From: Rhodoligotrophos defluvii | GTDB taxonomy: Bacteria > Pseudomonadota > Alphaproteobacteria > Rhizobiales > Im1 | Assembly (NCBI RefSeq): GCF_005281615.1 | Contig: NZ_SZZM01000001.1 | Location: 581,228 to 645,227 of the forward strand | Direction of reading: 5' to 3' | Length of the DNA stretch: 64,000 nucleotides | In this document: positions 8,519 to 16,661 of the stretch, in pieces | Layout of the letters: each line of letters starts with the position of its first letter | Position numbering within the stretch: position 1 is the first letter of the stretch | Program-made: the position numbers and the translations under genes | The notes under the pieces: generated by a model | What the model was told of the DNA's origin: nothing | The model's database searches: none | Seen by the model: the letters and a program-made list of their open reading frames with translations, nothing else

Positions 8519-9304
8519 CTACATTTGCGACAGCGCGTCGGGGGATTCCGGCAGGATCTGGCCGCCATCGACAATGATGGTCTGGCCGGTGATATAGCGG
8601 GCCTCGCGGCTGGCGAAGAACAGCGCCGCATGGCCGATATCCTCGACCTCGCCGAGATGGCCGAGAGGCACGGACGCCGCCATGCCCTTCATGTAATCCG
8701 GCCCCAGGCCTTCCAGGCCTTCCGTCACGATATTGCCGGGCATGACGGCGTTGATGGTGATGCCGTATTTCGCCAGCTCCATGCAGGCGGTGCGCATGAA
8801 GCCCAGCTGACCGGCCTTGGTCGCGCCATAGTGGCTCCAGCCGGGGAATCCCGTGACCGGACCGGTGATCGAAGAGGTGATGACGATGCGTCCCTCACCA
8901 CTCTTCTTCAGATACGGCACGCAGGCCTTCACCGAAAGGAAGGTGCCCTTGAGGTTCGTCGCCTGGACCTCGTCCCAGGCCTCGGGGCTCATCTCCTCGA
9001 TCTTGACCTGGGGAAACATGCCGGCATTGGCGCATAGCACGTCGACGCCGCCATAGCGGTCCACAGCGGCCTTCGCCATTGCCTCCATGTCGTCGAGCTT
9101 GGTCACGTCGGCGGAAAAGGCGCTCGCGGTATGGCCCATGCCGACGAGTTCGCGCGCCGCCGCTTCTGCAGATGCCAGATCCCGACCAACCACCAAAACC
9201 TTCGCGCCGTGCTTGGCGAAGACGCGGGCAATGCCCTTGCCGATGCCCTTGCTCGCCCCCGTTACGATGACTGATTTGCCTCTGATCGATTCTGCCAGCA
9301 TCAC
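8519..9304 (-). CDS. SDR-family oxidoreductase, end of the transporter operon
   Basis: A 261-residue short-chain dehydrogenase of the FabG-like class. TGASKGIGKG cofactor motif near residues 14-23, CANAG at about 90, SSITG and YGATK catalytic segments, and a C-terminal GQTIIVDGGQ. Unlike the SDR at 198-959 it keeps a canonical NAG motif. It follows the last permease gene by 12 nt and so is probably cotranscribed with the ABC transporter. It may oxidise or reduce the imported alcohol or its aldehyde product; the substrate cannot be read from sequence. Confidence 0.85.
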   Translation of the reverse strand: MMLAESIRGKSVIVTGASKGIGKGIARVFAKHGAKVLVVGRDLASAEAAARELVGMGHTASAFSADVTKLDDMEAMAKAAVDRYGGVDVLCANAGMFPQVKIEEMSPEAWDEVQATNLKGTFLSVKACVPYLKKSGEGRIVITSSITGPVTGFPGWSHYGATKAGQLGFMRTACMELAKYGITINAVMPGNIVTEGLEGLGPDYMKGMAASVPLGHLGEVEDIGHAALFFASREARYITGQTIIVDGGQILPESPDALSQM

Positions 9305-9316
9305 GATTCCTCCGCA

Positions 9317-10144
9317 TTATTGGTCGTTGTCGGGCTCGGCGGTCCCGCGGCGGCGCAGGACGACGATGACGAGGTATCCGCACAGCATCAGCAGCGCGGC
9401 GCCGAGGGTCGATACCGTTCCCAGCACAGGCACGCCGGGCGTGTAGCCGGCGATCATCTTGGCGTAGAGATATTCCGGCAGGGTCGTGTCCGCGCCGGTC
9501 GTGTAGAGCGAGAGGGGGAAATTGCCCCAGGAGAGCAGGAAGGCAAACAGGGCGCCGGAAAATATGCCGGGGAACAGCACCGGCAGGGTCACCTCGCGGA
9601 ACACCTGCCACCGCGTCGCGCCCAGATCGAACGCCGCCTCTTCCAATGCCGGGTCGAACGAATAGACCTGGATCGAAATCACCAGCGTGCAGACGGGTAT
9701 GATCCACACCAGATGCGCAAAGACCGCCGTCTGCCAGGACATGGTGAAGCCCAGCGCGTTGAACCACAGGAGCAAGGCCAGGCCGAGCACGGTCTGCGGA
9801 AAGAAGATCGGCAAAAGCACGATCTTCTGATAAAGCGAGCGGCCCTTCCACTCGTAGCGCGCAAAGGCCAACGCGCCGAACAGCGCGATGACGACGGCGA
9901 TGACCGTCACGCAAAGCGCGATGAGCAGCGACGTCTCGAACAGCTGGTGCACCTCCAGCGACGCGAATGTCTTCTGCCACCAGCCGAAGCCCCATCTCTG
10001 GATGGGAAACATGAAGTAGCGGCTGTCGGTGCTCGAGGCGAGCAGGAGGCTGACCGTCGGCAGGTACATGAAGACGATGACGGCGAGCGCCCATGCCCAG
10101 AGAAGGGCCCGCCGCATGCGATCGCCGGTGCTCTCCACGTTCAC
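9317..10144 (-). CDS. ABC transporter permease, PotC-like
   Basis: A 275-residue inner-membrane permease with about six hydrophobic segments. The EAA loop reads EEAAFDLGATRWQVFREVTLP, as in spermidine/putrescine-type systems. Its start overlaps the stop of the other permease (ATGA at 10141-10144). It would form the heterodimeric membrane channel with the PotB-like subunit for import of a small cationic substrate. Confidence 0.9.
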   Translation of the reverse strand: MNVESTGDRMRRALLWAWALAVIVFMYLPTVSLLLASSTDSRYFMFPIQRWGFGWWQKTFASLEVHQLFETSLLIALCVTVIAVVIALFGALAFARYEWKGRSLYQKIVLLPIFFPQTVLGLALLLWFNALGFTMSWQTAVFAHLVWIIPVCTLVISIQVYSFDPALEEAAFDLGATRWQVFREVTLPVLFPGIFSGALFAFLLSWGNFPLSLYTTGADTTLPEYLYAKMIAGYTPGVPVLGTVSTLGAALLMLCGYLVIVVLRRRGTAEPDNDQ

Positions 10145-11100
10145 CTCCGGCCCAATATGGAATCGAGATCGAAGCGGCGCAGCACGATCAGCACGAAGGT
10201 GCCCACGACCAGCATCAGAAGCACGGAGAGCGCGGCGCCCAGCGGCCAGTTCTGCGCATAGGTGAAGGCGATCTCGATGTCATGCGCGATCGGGATGATG
10301 CGCTGCCCGCCCAGGACCTTGGCTTCGGCGATGGCGCCGACCGCCAGCACGAAGGTCAAGAGAAAGCCGATGACGATACCCGGCATGGCCAGCGGCAGGT
10401 CGACCTCCTTGAACACCTGCCAGCGCGTCGCGCCGAGGTCGAAGGCGGCGTCGCGGACCTGCTGCGGCACCATGGAGACGCCGAGCGTCATCGGGAACAG
10501 CATGAAGGGCAGATAGACATAGACCATGCCGAGCAGCGTCAGGCCGGTGGTGAAGAGGATGCTTTCCGGCGCATAGCCGAAGAGGGATTCCAGCGTGCCC
10601 AGCAGCACGCCCTTCTTGATGAAGAAAAGGATCCAGCCATAGATGCGGACATTCTCGGAGACGAACAGCGGCAGCGTGAAGAGCAGCGTGATCAGCGTTG
10701 CGTATTTGCCGAAGACGCGCGCCAGGCCGAAGGCCACGGGGTAGCAGATCAGCGCCAGGATCACGACGGTCGCCGCAGCCAGGCCGAGCGACCACAGGAA
10801 GGAGATGTAGCTCGAAGAATTGAAGATCTCGGCGTAATTCTCGAGGGTCCATGGCTGCCATAGGCTGAAGGTGCGGCTCGGCACGAAGCTGAAGGCGATG
10901 ACCGCCAGCAGCGGCGCGGCAAAGCCACAGAGCAGGAACAGCATAACCGGCAGCGCGTGGCGCGCGCCCGGACTGAAAATGCTCAAGCGTCTCCGCCTCT
11001 CTCCGGATTGCGAAACCACCCCGAAGTCCTGCTCGGTCGCCTTCTCCTCACGGGAACCGGCTACAGCTTCGCTCGAAAATGTTCTCGCTCGAGAGATCAT
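10141..11100 (-). CDS. ABC transporter permease, PotB-like, with repeat-derived N-terminus
   Basis: A 319-residue permease. The first membrane segment starts near residue 49, and the EAA loop DAAFDLGATRWQVFKEVDLP lies towards the C-terminus. Residues 6-37 (AVAGSREEKATEQDFGVVSQ and neighbours) are encoded by a copy of an interspersed palindromic repeat that also lies after argC (29421-29520). The repeat is read in frame without a stop, so the cytoplasmic N-terminus is probably a recent, non-conserved addition. A later start would remove it, but no convincing ribosome binding site was seen. It lies 4 nt from the ATPase gene. Confidence 0.88.
   Translation of the reverse strand: MISRARTFSSEAVAGSREEKATEQDFGVVSQSGERRRRLSIFSPGARHALPVMLFLLCGFAAPLLAVIAFSFVPSRTFSLWQPWTLENYAEIFNSSSYISFLWSLGLAAATVVILALICYPVAFGLARVFGKYATLITLLFTLPLFVSENVRIYGWILFFIKKGVLLGTLESLFGYAPESILFTTGLTLLGMVYVYLPFMLFPMTLGVSMVPQQVRDAAFDLGATRWQVFKEVDLPLAMPGIVIGFLLTFVLAVGAIAEAKVLGGQRIIPIAHDIEIAFTYAQNWPLGAALSVLLMLVVGTFVLIVLRRFDLDSILGRR
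10992..11083 (-). repeat. Interspersed palindromic repeat inside the permease gene
   Basis: Read on the minus strand, this segment aligns without gaps to 29421-29512, sharing for example ATTTTCGAGCGAAG and GCGACC. Roughly two-thirds to three-quarters of bases are identical. It starts six codons into the permease and is translated. The intergenic copy has clear inverted arms (GCATTTTC/GAAAATGC); here those arms have partly decayed, which suggests an older insertion kept open by coding constraint. Confidence 0.75.
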
Positions 11101-11104
11101 CGGT

Positions 11105-12184
11105 TCAGTCCGTCACCAGAATGCTGTCGCGCGCATCCCAGCCGATCAGCACCTTGTCGTCCAGCTTGCCGGCAAAGCTTTGCTGACGAAGCTTTTCGAC
11201 GATGAAGACCTGTTCGCCGACCCGCACCTGGTATTGGACGCGGGAGCCGAGCACATATTCGTTGTAGAGGAGGCCCTCGAGGCAATTGTCCGCCTCCGCA
11301 GGGCTGGAGACGAAGCGAAGCGATTCCGGCCGCACGACGATGTATCCCGCATCAAAGCCGGCCGGCACCGACGGGCTGCGGAACCGGGCACCGAGGGTTT
11401 CGGCTGTGACGTGATCGAGGCCGTCGGCCTTGACCGCGATCACATTGACGTCGCCGACGAACTCGGAAACGAACTTGGTGCGCGGCGCGGAATAGATCTC
11501 CTGCGGCGAGCCCACCTGCACCAGCCTGCCCGAACGCATGACGCCGATGCGATCGCTCATCACCATCGCCTCCTCGAGGCTGTGGGTGATGTAGATGAAG
11601 GTCTTGCCGGTCTCCCGGTGGATGTCCTTCAGCTCCTTCTCCAACGTCTTCCGGAGCTTGTAGTCGATGGCGGAAAGCGGCTCGTCGAAGAACAGGATGT
11701 CGGGTTCATAGGCGAGCGCCCGGGCGAGCGCGACACGCTGGCGCTCGCCGCCGGAACATTTGGTGACATTCTTGCCGTAGTAGGATTCCGGCAGCCGCAG
11801 CTGCGCCATCAATTCCAGGGCGCGCGCCTTGCGCACGTTTGGATCGATGCCCTTCATCTTGAGCGAGAATTCGATGTTCTGGCCGACGGTGCGGTGTGGA
11901 AACAGCGCGAGCGACTGGAACATCATGCAGGTGGGGCGCTTATTGGCTGGCAAGTCGTTGATGCGCTTGCCGCGCAGCAGAATGTCGCCGGAGCTGGGGA
12001 ACTCCATGCCTGTCAGCATGCGCAGCAGGGTCGTCTTGCCGCTGCCGGAGGGTCCGACAATGGTGAAGAACTCGCCTTCCCGGAAATCCAGATCGATGCT
12101 GTTCACGGCCGTGAACCCGCCGAACAACTTGGTGAGATTGCGCAACTGCAGGATGGGAAGATCTGCCATCATACCACGGGTCAT
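11105..12184 (-). CDS. ABC transporter ATPase, PotA-like
   Basis: A 359-residue ATP-binding subunit. Walker A GPSGSGKTT near residue 44, signature CSGGERQRVALARAL, Walker B ILFFDEP, H-loop ITHS, and a C-terminal TOBE-type region (VVRPESLRF onwards). The signature begins with Cys and ends with Glu rather than LSGGQ, a tolerated variant. The start could be 12184 or the MM pair at 12172; neither has a strong ribosome binding site. It couples ATP hydrolysis to the PotB/PotC-like pair. Confidence 0.92.
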   Translation of the reverse strand: MTRGMMADLPILQLRNLTKLFGGFTAVNSIDLDFREGEFFTIVGPSGSGKTTLLRMLTGMEFPSSGDILLRGKRINDLPANKRPTCMMFQSLALFPHRTVGQNIEFSLKMKGIDPNVRKARALELMAQLRLPESYYGKNVTKCSGGERQRVALARALAYEPDILFFDEPLSAIDYKLRKTLEKELKDIHRETGKTFIYITHSLEEAMVMSDRIGVMRSGRLVQVGSPQEIYSAPRTKFVSEFVGDVNVIAVKADGLDHVTAETLGARFRSPSVPAGFDAGYIVVRPESLRFVSSPAEADNCLEGLLYNEYVLGSRVQYQVRVGEQVFIVEKLRQQSFAGKLDDKVLIGWDARDSILVTD

Positions 12185-12255
12185 GGACGTGAAAGGATCG
12201 GGCCGCCCGGCTGGAGAAGGGGCGACCCGCTGCTGGTGACCGGCCGATCGGCGCG

Positions 12256-13419
12256 TCAGGCGCCGGAGGCTTCGCGCTTGGCCGCGCTCATGATGTCGAG
12301 CAGCCGGTCATAATCCGGCACGATGTCGTACTCGACCGACCGGGCCATCTCCTCTTCCAGGCTGTCCCACTGGATGATCTCGAGCTCTTCCTTGGTGAAG
12401 AGGTCGAAACAGGCGGGATTGCCCATCTGGGTGACCGGGTTGAAGGTGCCTTCGGCGAAGGCCACGGTGTGCGACATTTCCGGCGACTGGACATATTCCA
12501 GGAAGTCTTCGGCATGGGTCGACAGATTTGGGTTGTTCACCACCGAGGTGATCTCGGTCCACGAAATGCCACCCTTGCCGCCGGCCATGGGTCCCTTCAA
12601 CGGGGTGATGGCGCGGATATTGAGATTGCCGTCGGCGCGGGCCGGCGAGCAGGAATAGGTGCCGCCGGTCAGGTAGAAATCGATCTCGCCGGAAACCAGC
12701 GCCTGGTTCATGGTGGCGAGATCGCCGACCATGCGGGCGCCCTTGAACACGCGCTTGGCGGTGTCGGTATATTTCGCCACCTCCTCCTCGGTGTGCTCCC
12801 GGAACGGATCGAAGCCCGAGATGCAGCACAGGTCGAAGACGTTCCAGTCGTCGGACGCCTGTATGCCGTATTTCTTGTCATTGGCGGGATCGTTCCAGAG
12901 ATCCCAGCCCTGATCCTCAGCACTGGCACGGCTGATCTTGTCGGTGTTGACGACGAAGCTGAAGGGGCCGAAGCGCTGGGCCATCCCGAGCAGATGCTGG
13001 CCCGACTCGTCCATCGCCCATTTATATGGCGGCTTGAACCCCGGCAGCATCTTGTCGAAATACGGCTCGAAGCGGGCGCGGTCGATCGGCTTGATCAGCT
13101 TTTCGGGAAACATGACCTTGCGCGCCCAGGGATTGTTGACGTTGATCAGGTCCCAGATATTGGTCTCGCCGGCGCGCAGGCGGTTGATCATGGTCGGGTC
13201 GTTGGTCAGCGATTCCGCGCGCACGGTCGCGCCGGTCGAAGTCCTGAACGGGTCCAGCACCTGGGCCGAGTTGTAGCCTTCCCAGCACAGGATGTTGAGT
13301 TCGTTGGTGCGTGCGGCCGCTGCCGGCCGCATGCCGAGCGCACCGCCGGCCGCCAGAGCGGCGGTCGCCACCGCGGAGTTTTTGAGGAAATCGCGTCGTG
13401 TCTGCGTGAAATCGTTCAT
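12256..13419 (-). CDS. Polyamine-type periplasmic substrate-binding protein with Tat signal
   Basis: 387 residues of the PotD/PotF-like family. The N-terminus carries a twin-arginine motif (TRRDFLK, residues 8-14) and a hydrophobic Ala-rich stretch ending near PAAAA, so export as a folded protein by Tat is expected. The mature part begins NELNILCWEGYNSAQVLDPF, typical of spermidine/putrescine binding proteins, and has WDLINVNNPWARK and a Trp-rich ligand region. Linkage to diol dehydratase and amino-alcohol enzymes suggests the ligand is an amino alcohol or a related amine rather than a polyamine (inference). Confidence 0.9.
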   Translation of the reverse strand: MNDFTQTRRDFLKNSAVATAALAAGGALGMRPAAAARTNELNILCWEGYNSAQVLDPFRTSTGATVRAESLTNDPTMINRLRAGETNIWDLINVNNPWARKVMFPEKLIKPIDRARFEPYFDKMLPGFKPPYKWAMDESGQHLLGMAQRFGPFSFVVNTDKISRASAEDQGWDLWNDPANDKKYGIQASDDWNVFDLCCISGFDPFREHTEEEVAKYTDTAKRVFKGARMVGDLATMNQALVSGEIDFYLTGGTYSCSPARADGNLNIRAITPLKGPMAGGKGGISWTEITSVVNNPNLSTHAEDFLEYVQSPEMSHTVAFAEGTFNPVTQMGNPACFDLFTKEELEIIQWDSLEEEMARSVEYDIVPDYDRLLDIMSAAKREASGA

Positions 13420-13575
13420 TTGACCCTCCGTTGCGCGAGCCGGGACACACCCTCTATCCCATTCGGTTCGCTTTTATTTTCGGCCATGTTGGCCGCGCCG
13501 CGCCACCACACGAACACGGCAAACGCATCACCTCGGATCACCCGCTTTCCCCTCGCGGGTTCTTATCCAGAGATG

Positions 13576-13592
13576 CGTCTATACCATAGACG
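13576..13592. promoter_or_regulatory. Perfect inverted repeat upstream of the binding-protein gene
   Basis: CGTCTATACCATAGACG has two perfect 7-bp arms and a 3-bp spacer, about 157 nt upstream of the binding-protein start. It lies in the otherwise gene-free 13420-13694 stretch, which probably holds the transporter promoter. It may be a dimeric regulator site; the regulator is unknown. Confidence 0.45.
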
Positions 13593-13694
13593 ATATGGAC
13601 CGTCGGCCCACCGGTCTTGACATCAAGGCCGGTAATCTTGACAGGCCGGGAACCCCGAGTGCCTCAAGAATCGGCAATTCCAATTCTTTGCCTG

Positions 13695-13741
13695 AGCGTG
13701 ATCTTTTCCGAAAACCGGCACCCACTTTTCGGGATCACGCT
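13695..13741. repeat. Extragenic palindrome between dehydratase and transporter genes
   Basis: A nested palindrome: outer arms AGCGTGATC (13695-13703) and GATCACGCT (13733-13741), inner arms CCGAAAA (13708-13714) and TTTTCGG (13726-13732). It abuts the stop codon of the diol dehydratase small subunit. The element resembles short palindromes common between genes in Hyphomicrobiales. In the transcript it would form a long hairpin that could stabilise the upstream message or lower readthrough into the transporter genes. Confidence 0.7.
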
Positions 13742-14182
13742 TTAGAAACGGTAGGAGAACAAGCCTCGTCGCTCATAGACCTCCGCGGCTTCCTCGAGAA
13801 AATCGGCCATATGGCTGGCCCCGTATTGGCTTCGCAAGGTTGCGGCCGCCGCGAGCAGCGCCGTCTTGTCCCTTGCCCGGCCGGGCCGCAGCAATTCATA
13901 GATCTCGAGAAGGACATGCTGCGGCACGTCGACCAGTTCGGCGGCCCGTTCGAAATTGCTGGCCAGCGTCGGCCGGCCCGCAGCCCGCGCAATCTGCGCC
14001 TGATCGCGCAACGCCTGCGGCGTGATGCGCAGATCCGTCAGGTTGACTTCGCCCGCCTCGACCGCTGCAAGCGTAAGGTCGTCGAGCGACTTGCCGCTGG
14101 CCGTCCGTACCCAGTTCGGCTGTTTCTCGGCGAGGGGGTAGTCGGCGATGCCGAGAGAGCGCTCAGCGTCGTCCTGGCTCAT
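13742..14182 (-). CDS. B12-dependent diol dehydratase, small subunit
   Basis: A 146-residue PduE/DhaB3-type subunit. Diagnostic segments are WVRTASGKSLDDLTLAAVEAG near residue 25, DLRITPQALRDQAQIARAAGR, ELVDVPQHVLLEIYELLRPGRA and a terminal EEAAEVYERR. The short N-terminus shows no encapsulation-peptide-like extension. Its ATG overlaps the large-medium subunit stop (ATGA), so equal synthesis is expected. It stabilises the adenosylcobalamin-binding heteromer that converts 1,2-diols to aldehydes. Confidence 0.93.
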   Translation of the reverse strand: MSQDDAERSLGIADYPLAEKQPNWVRTASGKSLDDLTLAAVEAGEVNLTDLRITPQALRDQAQIARAAGRPTLASNFERAAELVDVPQHVLLEIYELLRPGRARDKTALLAAAATLRSQYGASHMADFLEEAAEVYERRGLFSYRF

Positions 14183-16473
14183 CGTGCCGCCTCCAGCTCG
14201 GTAACCTCGACGTCTTCCGGTTGGGCGCCGTCCTCGGTCATCGAGGTTTCGATCGCATAGAGGAACGCGACCTGGGCGTGGTAACGCGCCCCGAGGGCCA
14301 CGCCTCGCGTCGGGACGACGACCGGCTGAGGCATCTCGCCCCGCGCGTAAGCCGCGGCGTTCTCGCCGAACGCCCGATAATGCGCGAGCGTGGTGATCGG
14401 AGCGTTGGAAAAGAGTTCGAGATTGTGATGGGGAAGACGGCCGGCCTGATGGATCACCGCCGTTCCCTTGGCCTGGATGCCGATGCCGATGCCGGAGCCC
14501 GCCAGGCGCGCCGCCGAAAGTCCGAGGAAGGACGTGTCCGCGGTATGGCGCATGCGCACGATGCGCGGCACGAAGCCCTTGGCGCGAATGCCCTCGGACA
14601 GCGCATGCAGCACGGCGGAAAGCGGATGTCCGGCGAGCGTCTGATAGAGCTTCGTTCCAAATGCCGGGCTGATGCCGATGACGATCTCGTCCGGCGGCCC
14701 TCCCTGTGCGGCTGGACCCAACGTCTTATAGGCGATGCGCCGCCCCTCGGCAGCGGCATAGGCGGCCTCCGTCCGCAGCACCTCGCCGCGGGTCAGCACA
14801 TTGCGTATCGCCGCCAGTTCCTTGCGCCGAGCCTCGTTGAGACGGTAGCCGGTACCGGGGCCGCCATAATCATTGGGGTCGTTGACCGCGCTGATCACAT
14901 GGCCGTCGCGCACCACCGCGGCCGTCTGCAGATAGTCGCCGGACACGCGCAGCCGCACGACATTGAGCAGGTTCTGGGCTTCATCACGGAAACCGCGTCG
15001 GGCCAGCGCCTTGATCACGTCGAGAACAGTGATCCCGCGCGCCTTGATGCCGTCACTAATCAGCGCCACGTCGCGCGGCGTGTAGCTGTCGGTATCGTCG
15101 GACCCCGATGCGACCGCGACGCTCTGCTTCATCAGAGCGGTGGGCTCGCCGAGCTCCAGTTCCGCAAAGACCGCCGCCAGCGCGTCGATCGCCCGCCGGC
15201 GAAGTTCCAGCGCGCCGGCTTCATCGATGGAGGTCAGGCCGCCATCAGCCTCGAAATCACGCTGCAGGACGAGGAAATCCTCCATCTCCTCGCCATTGAA
15301 CGAGGATGGGTTGAAGGAATTGTCGTATTTGAGGATCGAGCCCATGCCGGAGCAGACGAGATCCGACCCGGCGATCAGGAAGGGCAGGATCTTGGCGCCG
15401 ACCCTGATCTCCGATTCCGAATGGCGGGCGTCGTTGCCTGTGGCGCATTCCAGGTCGAGCCAGACGGCGATGAGATTTTCCGCCATAAGCTCGCGCACGC
15501 CGCCCGGCAGGCTGGCGGCCAGTGGGGCGCCGTCTATGCCGCCATTCTGGGTGCCCTGGGCGCCCATTGCCCGCTGCAGGCAAAGGCATCGTGCCTCCAG
15601 GTAGAGCAGCGATTTCGATTCATGAAATCCCATCAGCAGCTCGGATGCAGCCCCCGACGTACAGCGCATCTTGATGCCCCGGGACGCGTAGGCGGCAGCC
15701 AGGAAGCCCTTCGACCACGGCGTGTCGTCACCGTCGGCAAAGGCGCGCTCGGTGCCGTAGACCGACACCGTCTCGGCGTAGGAGGTGAAGCCGGCCAAGC
15801 CGATCTGCAATTCTTCCGCTTCTTCGCTCGAGCACTGGAACAATGTGCCCCAACGGCCAACCGCCGCCCCCACGGCGCAGGCGAGCGCGTTGGACCAAGC
15901 GTTGCGGGCGACCCGCATGGTGGTTTCGATCTCGTCGAAGCCGAAGGCGACGGCCACCGCCGCATCCGCCGCCAGCTGAAGCGGATCGTCCTTGGCATTG
16001 GTCACGTGAGCCTGGTTTCCGGGTGTCTTGCGCGTCCGCATCTTGGAGAAGGCGAAGGCCAGCTCGATCGACGAGAGCTGCGCCACGACCTCCGCGAGCT
16101 TGGCCGGCGTCAACCCATGCGCAAGCTTGGCAAGTTCGGCGCGCGGAACCGACACGTCGACGAGCATGCGGGCGATCTGCTCCGAGGGAAGCGCCATCGC
16201 GGTCTCGGCCTGCGCGAGGTCGAGGTGATGCTGGGCGATGAAATGGTCGATCACGTCGAAATCGGCGGCGGCGGTTCCGTCCATGCTGACGATCCGTCCG
16301 CCTTCGACGACCAGCCCAGGCCTGGGGTCGCGCGCACCGTTGAAGGCGGCGAAGCCGTTCTCGGGGTCTTCGGCTGCGAACTTGTCCAGCCGCAGCGGGC
16401 GCTCGTCCCAATCCGCAAAGCGCTGCCAGCGATTGGCGCCGTGATACGTCTTCGAGCGGATGTTCTCACTCAT
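14179..16473 (-). CDS. B12-dependent diol dehydratase, fused large and medium subunits
   Basis: A 764-residue fusion. Residues 1 to about 560 match the catalytic large subunit (PduC-like) and about 595-764 the medium subunit (PduD-like; IVIGISPAFGTK, GSGIGIGIQAKG, LPHHNLELFSNAP). Active-site residues known from the Klebsiella enzyme are kept at a constant offset of 13: Q154, H156, E183, E234, Q309, D348 and S375. Start at 16473 (MSENIRSKTYHG); a more upstream in-frame ATG would overlap the divergent regulator. No encapsulation peptide is seen at either end. It should convert 1,2-propanediol, glycerol or a related diol to an aldehyde with adenosylcobalamin. No reactivase gene is nearby. Confidence 0.95.
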   Translation of the reverse strand: MSENIRSKTYHGANRWQRFADWDERPLRLDKFAAEDPENGFAAFNGARDPRPGLVVEGGRIVSMDGTAAADFDVIDHFIAQHHLDLAQAETAMALPSEQIARMLVDVSVPRAELAKLAHGLTPAKLAEVVAQLSSIELAFAFSKMRTRKTPGNQAHVTNAKDDPLQLAADAAVAVAFGFDEIETTMRVARNAWSNALACAVGAAVGRWGTLFQCSSEEAEELQIGLAGFTSYAETVSVYGTERAFADGDDTPWSKGFLAAAYASRGIKMRCTSGAASELLMGFHESKSLLYLEARCLCLQRAMGAQGTQNGGIDGAPLAASLPGGVRELMAENLIAVWLDLECATGNDARHSESEIRVGAKILPFLIAGSDLVCSGMGSILKYDNSFNPSSFNGEEMEDFLVLQRDFEADGGLTSIDEAGALELRRRAIDALAAVFAELELGEPTALMKQSVAVASGSDDTDSYTPRDVALISDGIKARGITVLDVIKALARRGFRDEAQNLLNVVRLRVSGDYLQTAAVVRDGHVISAVNDPNDYGGPGTGYRLNEARRKELAAIRNVLTRGEVLRTEAAYAAAEGRRIAYKTLGPAAQGGPPDEIVIGISPAFGTKLYQTLAGHPLSAVLHALSEGIRAKGFVPRIVRMRHTADTSFLGLSAARLAGSGIGIGIQAKGTAVIHQAGRLPHHNLELFSNAPITTLAHYRAFGENAAAYARGEMPQPVVVPTRGVALGARYHAQVAFLYAIETSMTEDGAQPEDVEVTELEAAR

Positions 16474-16661
16474 CGCCGTGTCCGCGCTCCCTGAACGTCG
16501 ACGTCTCAGTAGATCTCCAGATATACCCGGCCGGCCCATGCCGGCTTGACTGGAAGGCATCCTCTCTTGACAGGGGGATGCCGCATCGCCTTGCGGCATG
16601 CTCGGCACCGTGCCATCATTTGCGGGCATGCGGCCCCGTAATGACAGTTTTGAGGACTGGC
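16474..16661. promoter_or_regulatory. Divergent control region between diol dehydratase and its AraC regulator
   Basis: 188 nt with no gene. Two 8-bp arms, ATGCCGCA at 16578-16585 and TGCGGCAT at 16592-16599, form a perfect inverted repeat with a 6-nt spacer. TTGACA lies at 16567-16572. ACCGTGCCATCATTT at 16607-16621 matches the block upstream of the paralogous regulator at 14 of 15 positions. No cobalamin riboswitch was recognised. The inverted repeat is a candidate operator. Confidence 0.5.

Noticed and set aside
14221-16494. A 757-codon plus-strand open frame opposite the diol dehydratase
   Set aside because: Antisense shadow of a gene with conserved catalytic residues.
16474-16661. Cobalamin riboswitch in front of the B12-dependent dehydratase
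   Set aside because: No B12-box or the conserved G-rich core could be recognised, and the space is short for a full element plus promoters.
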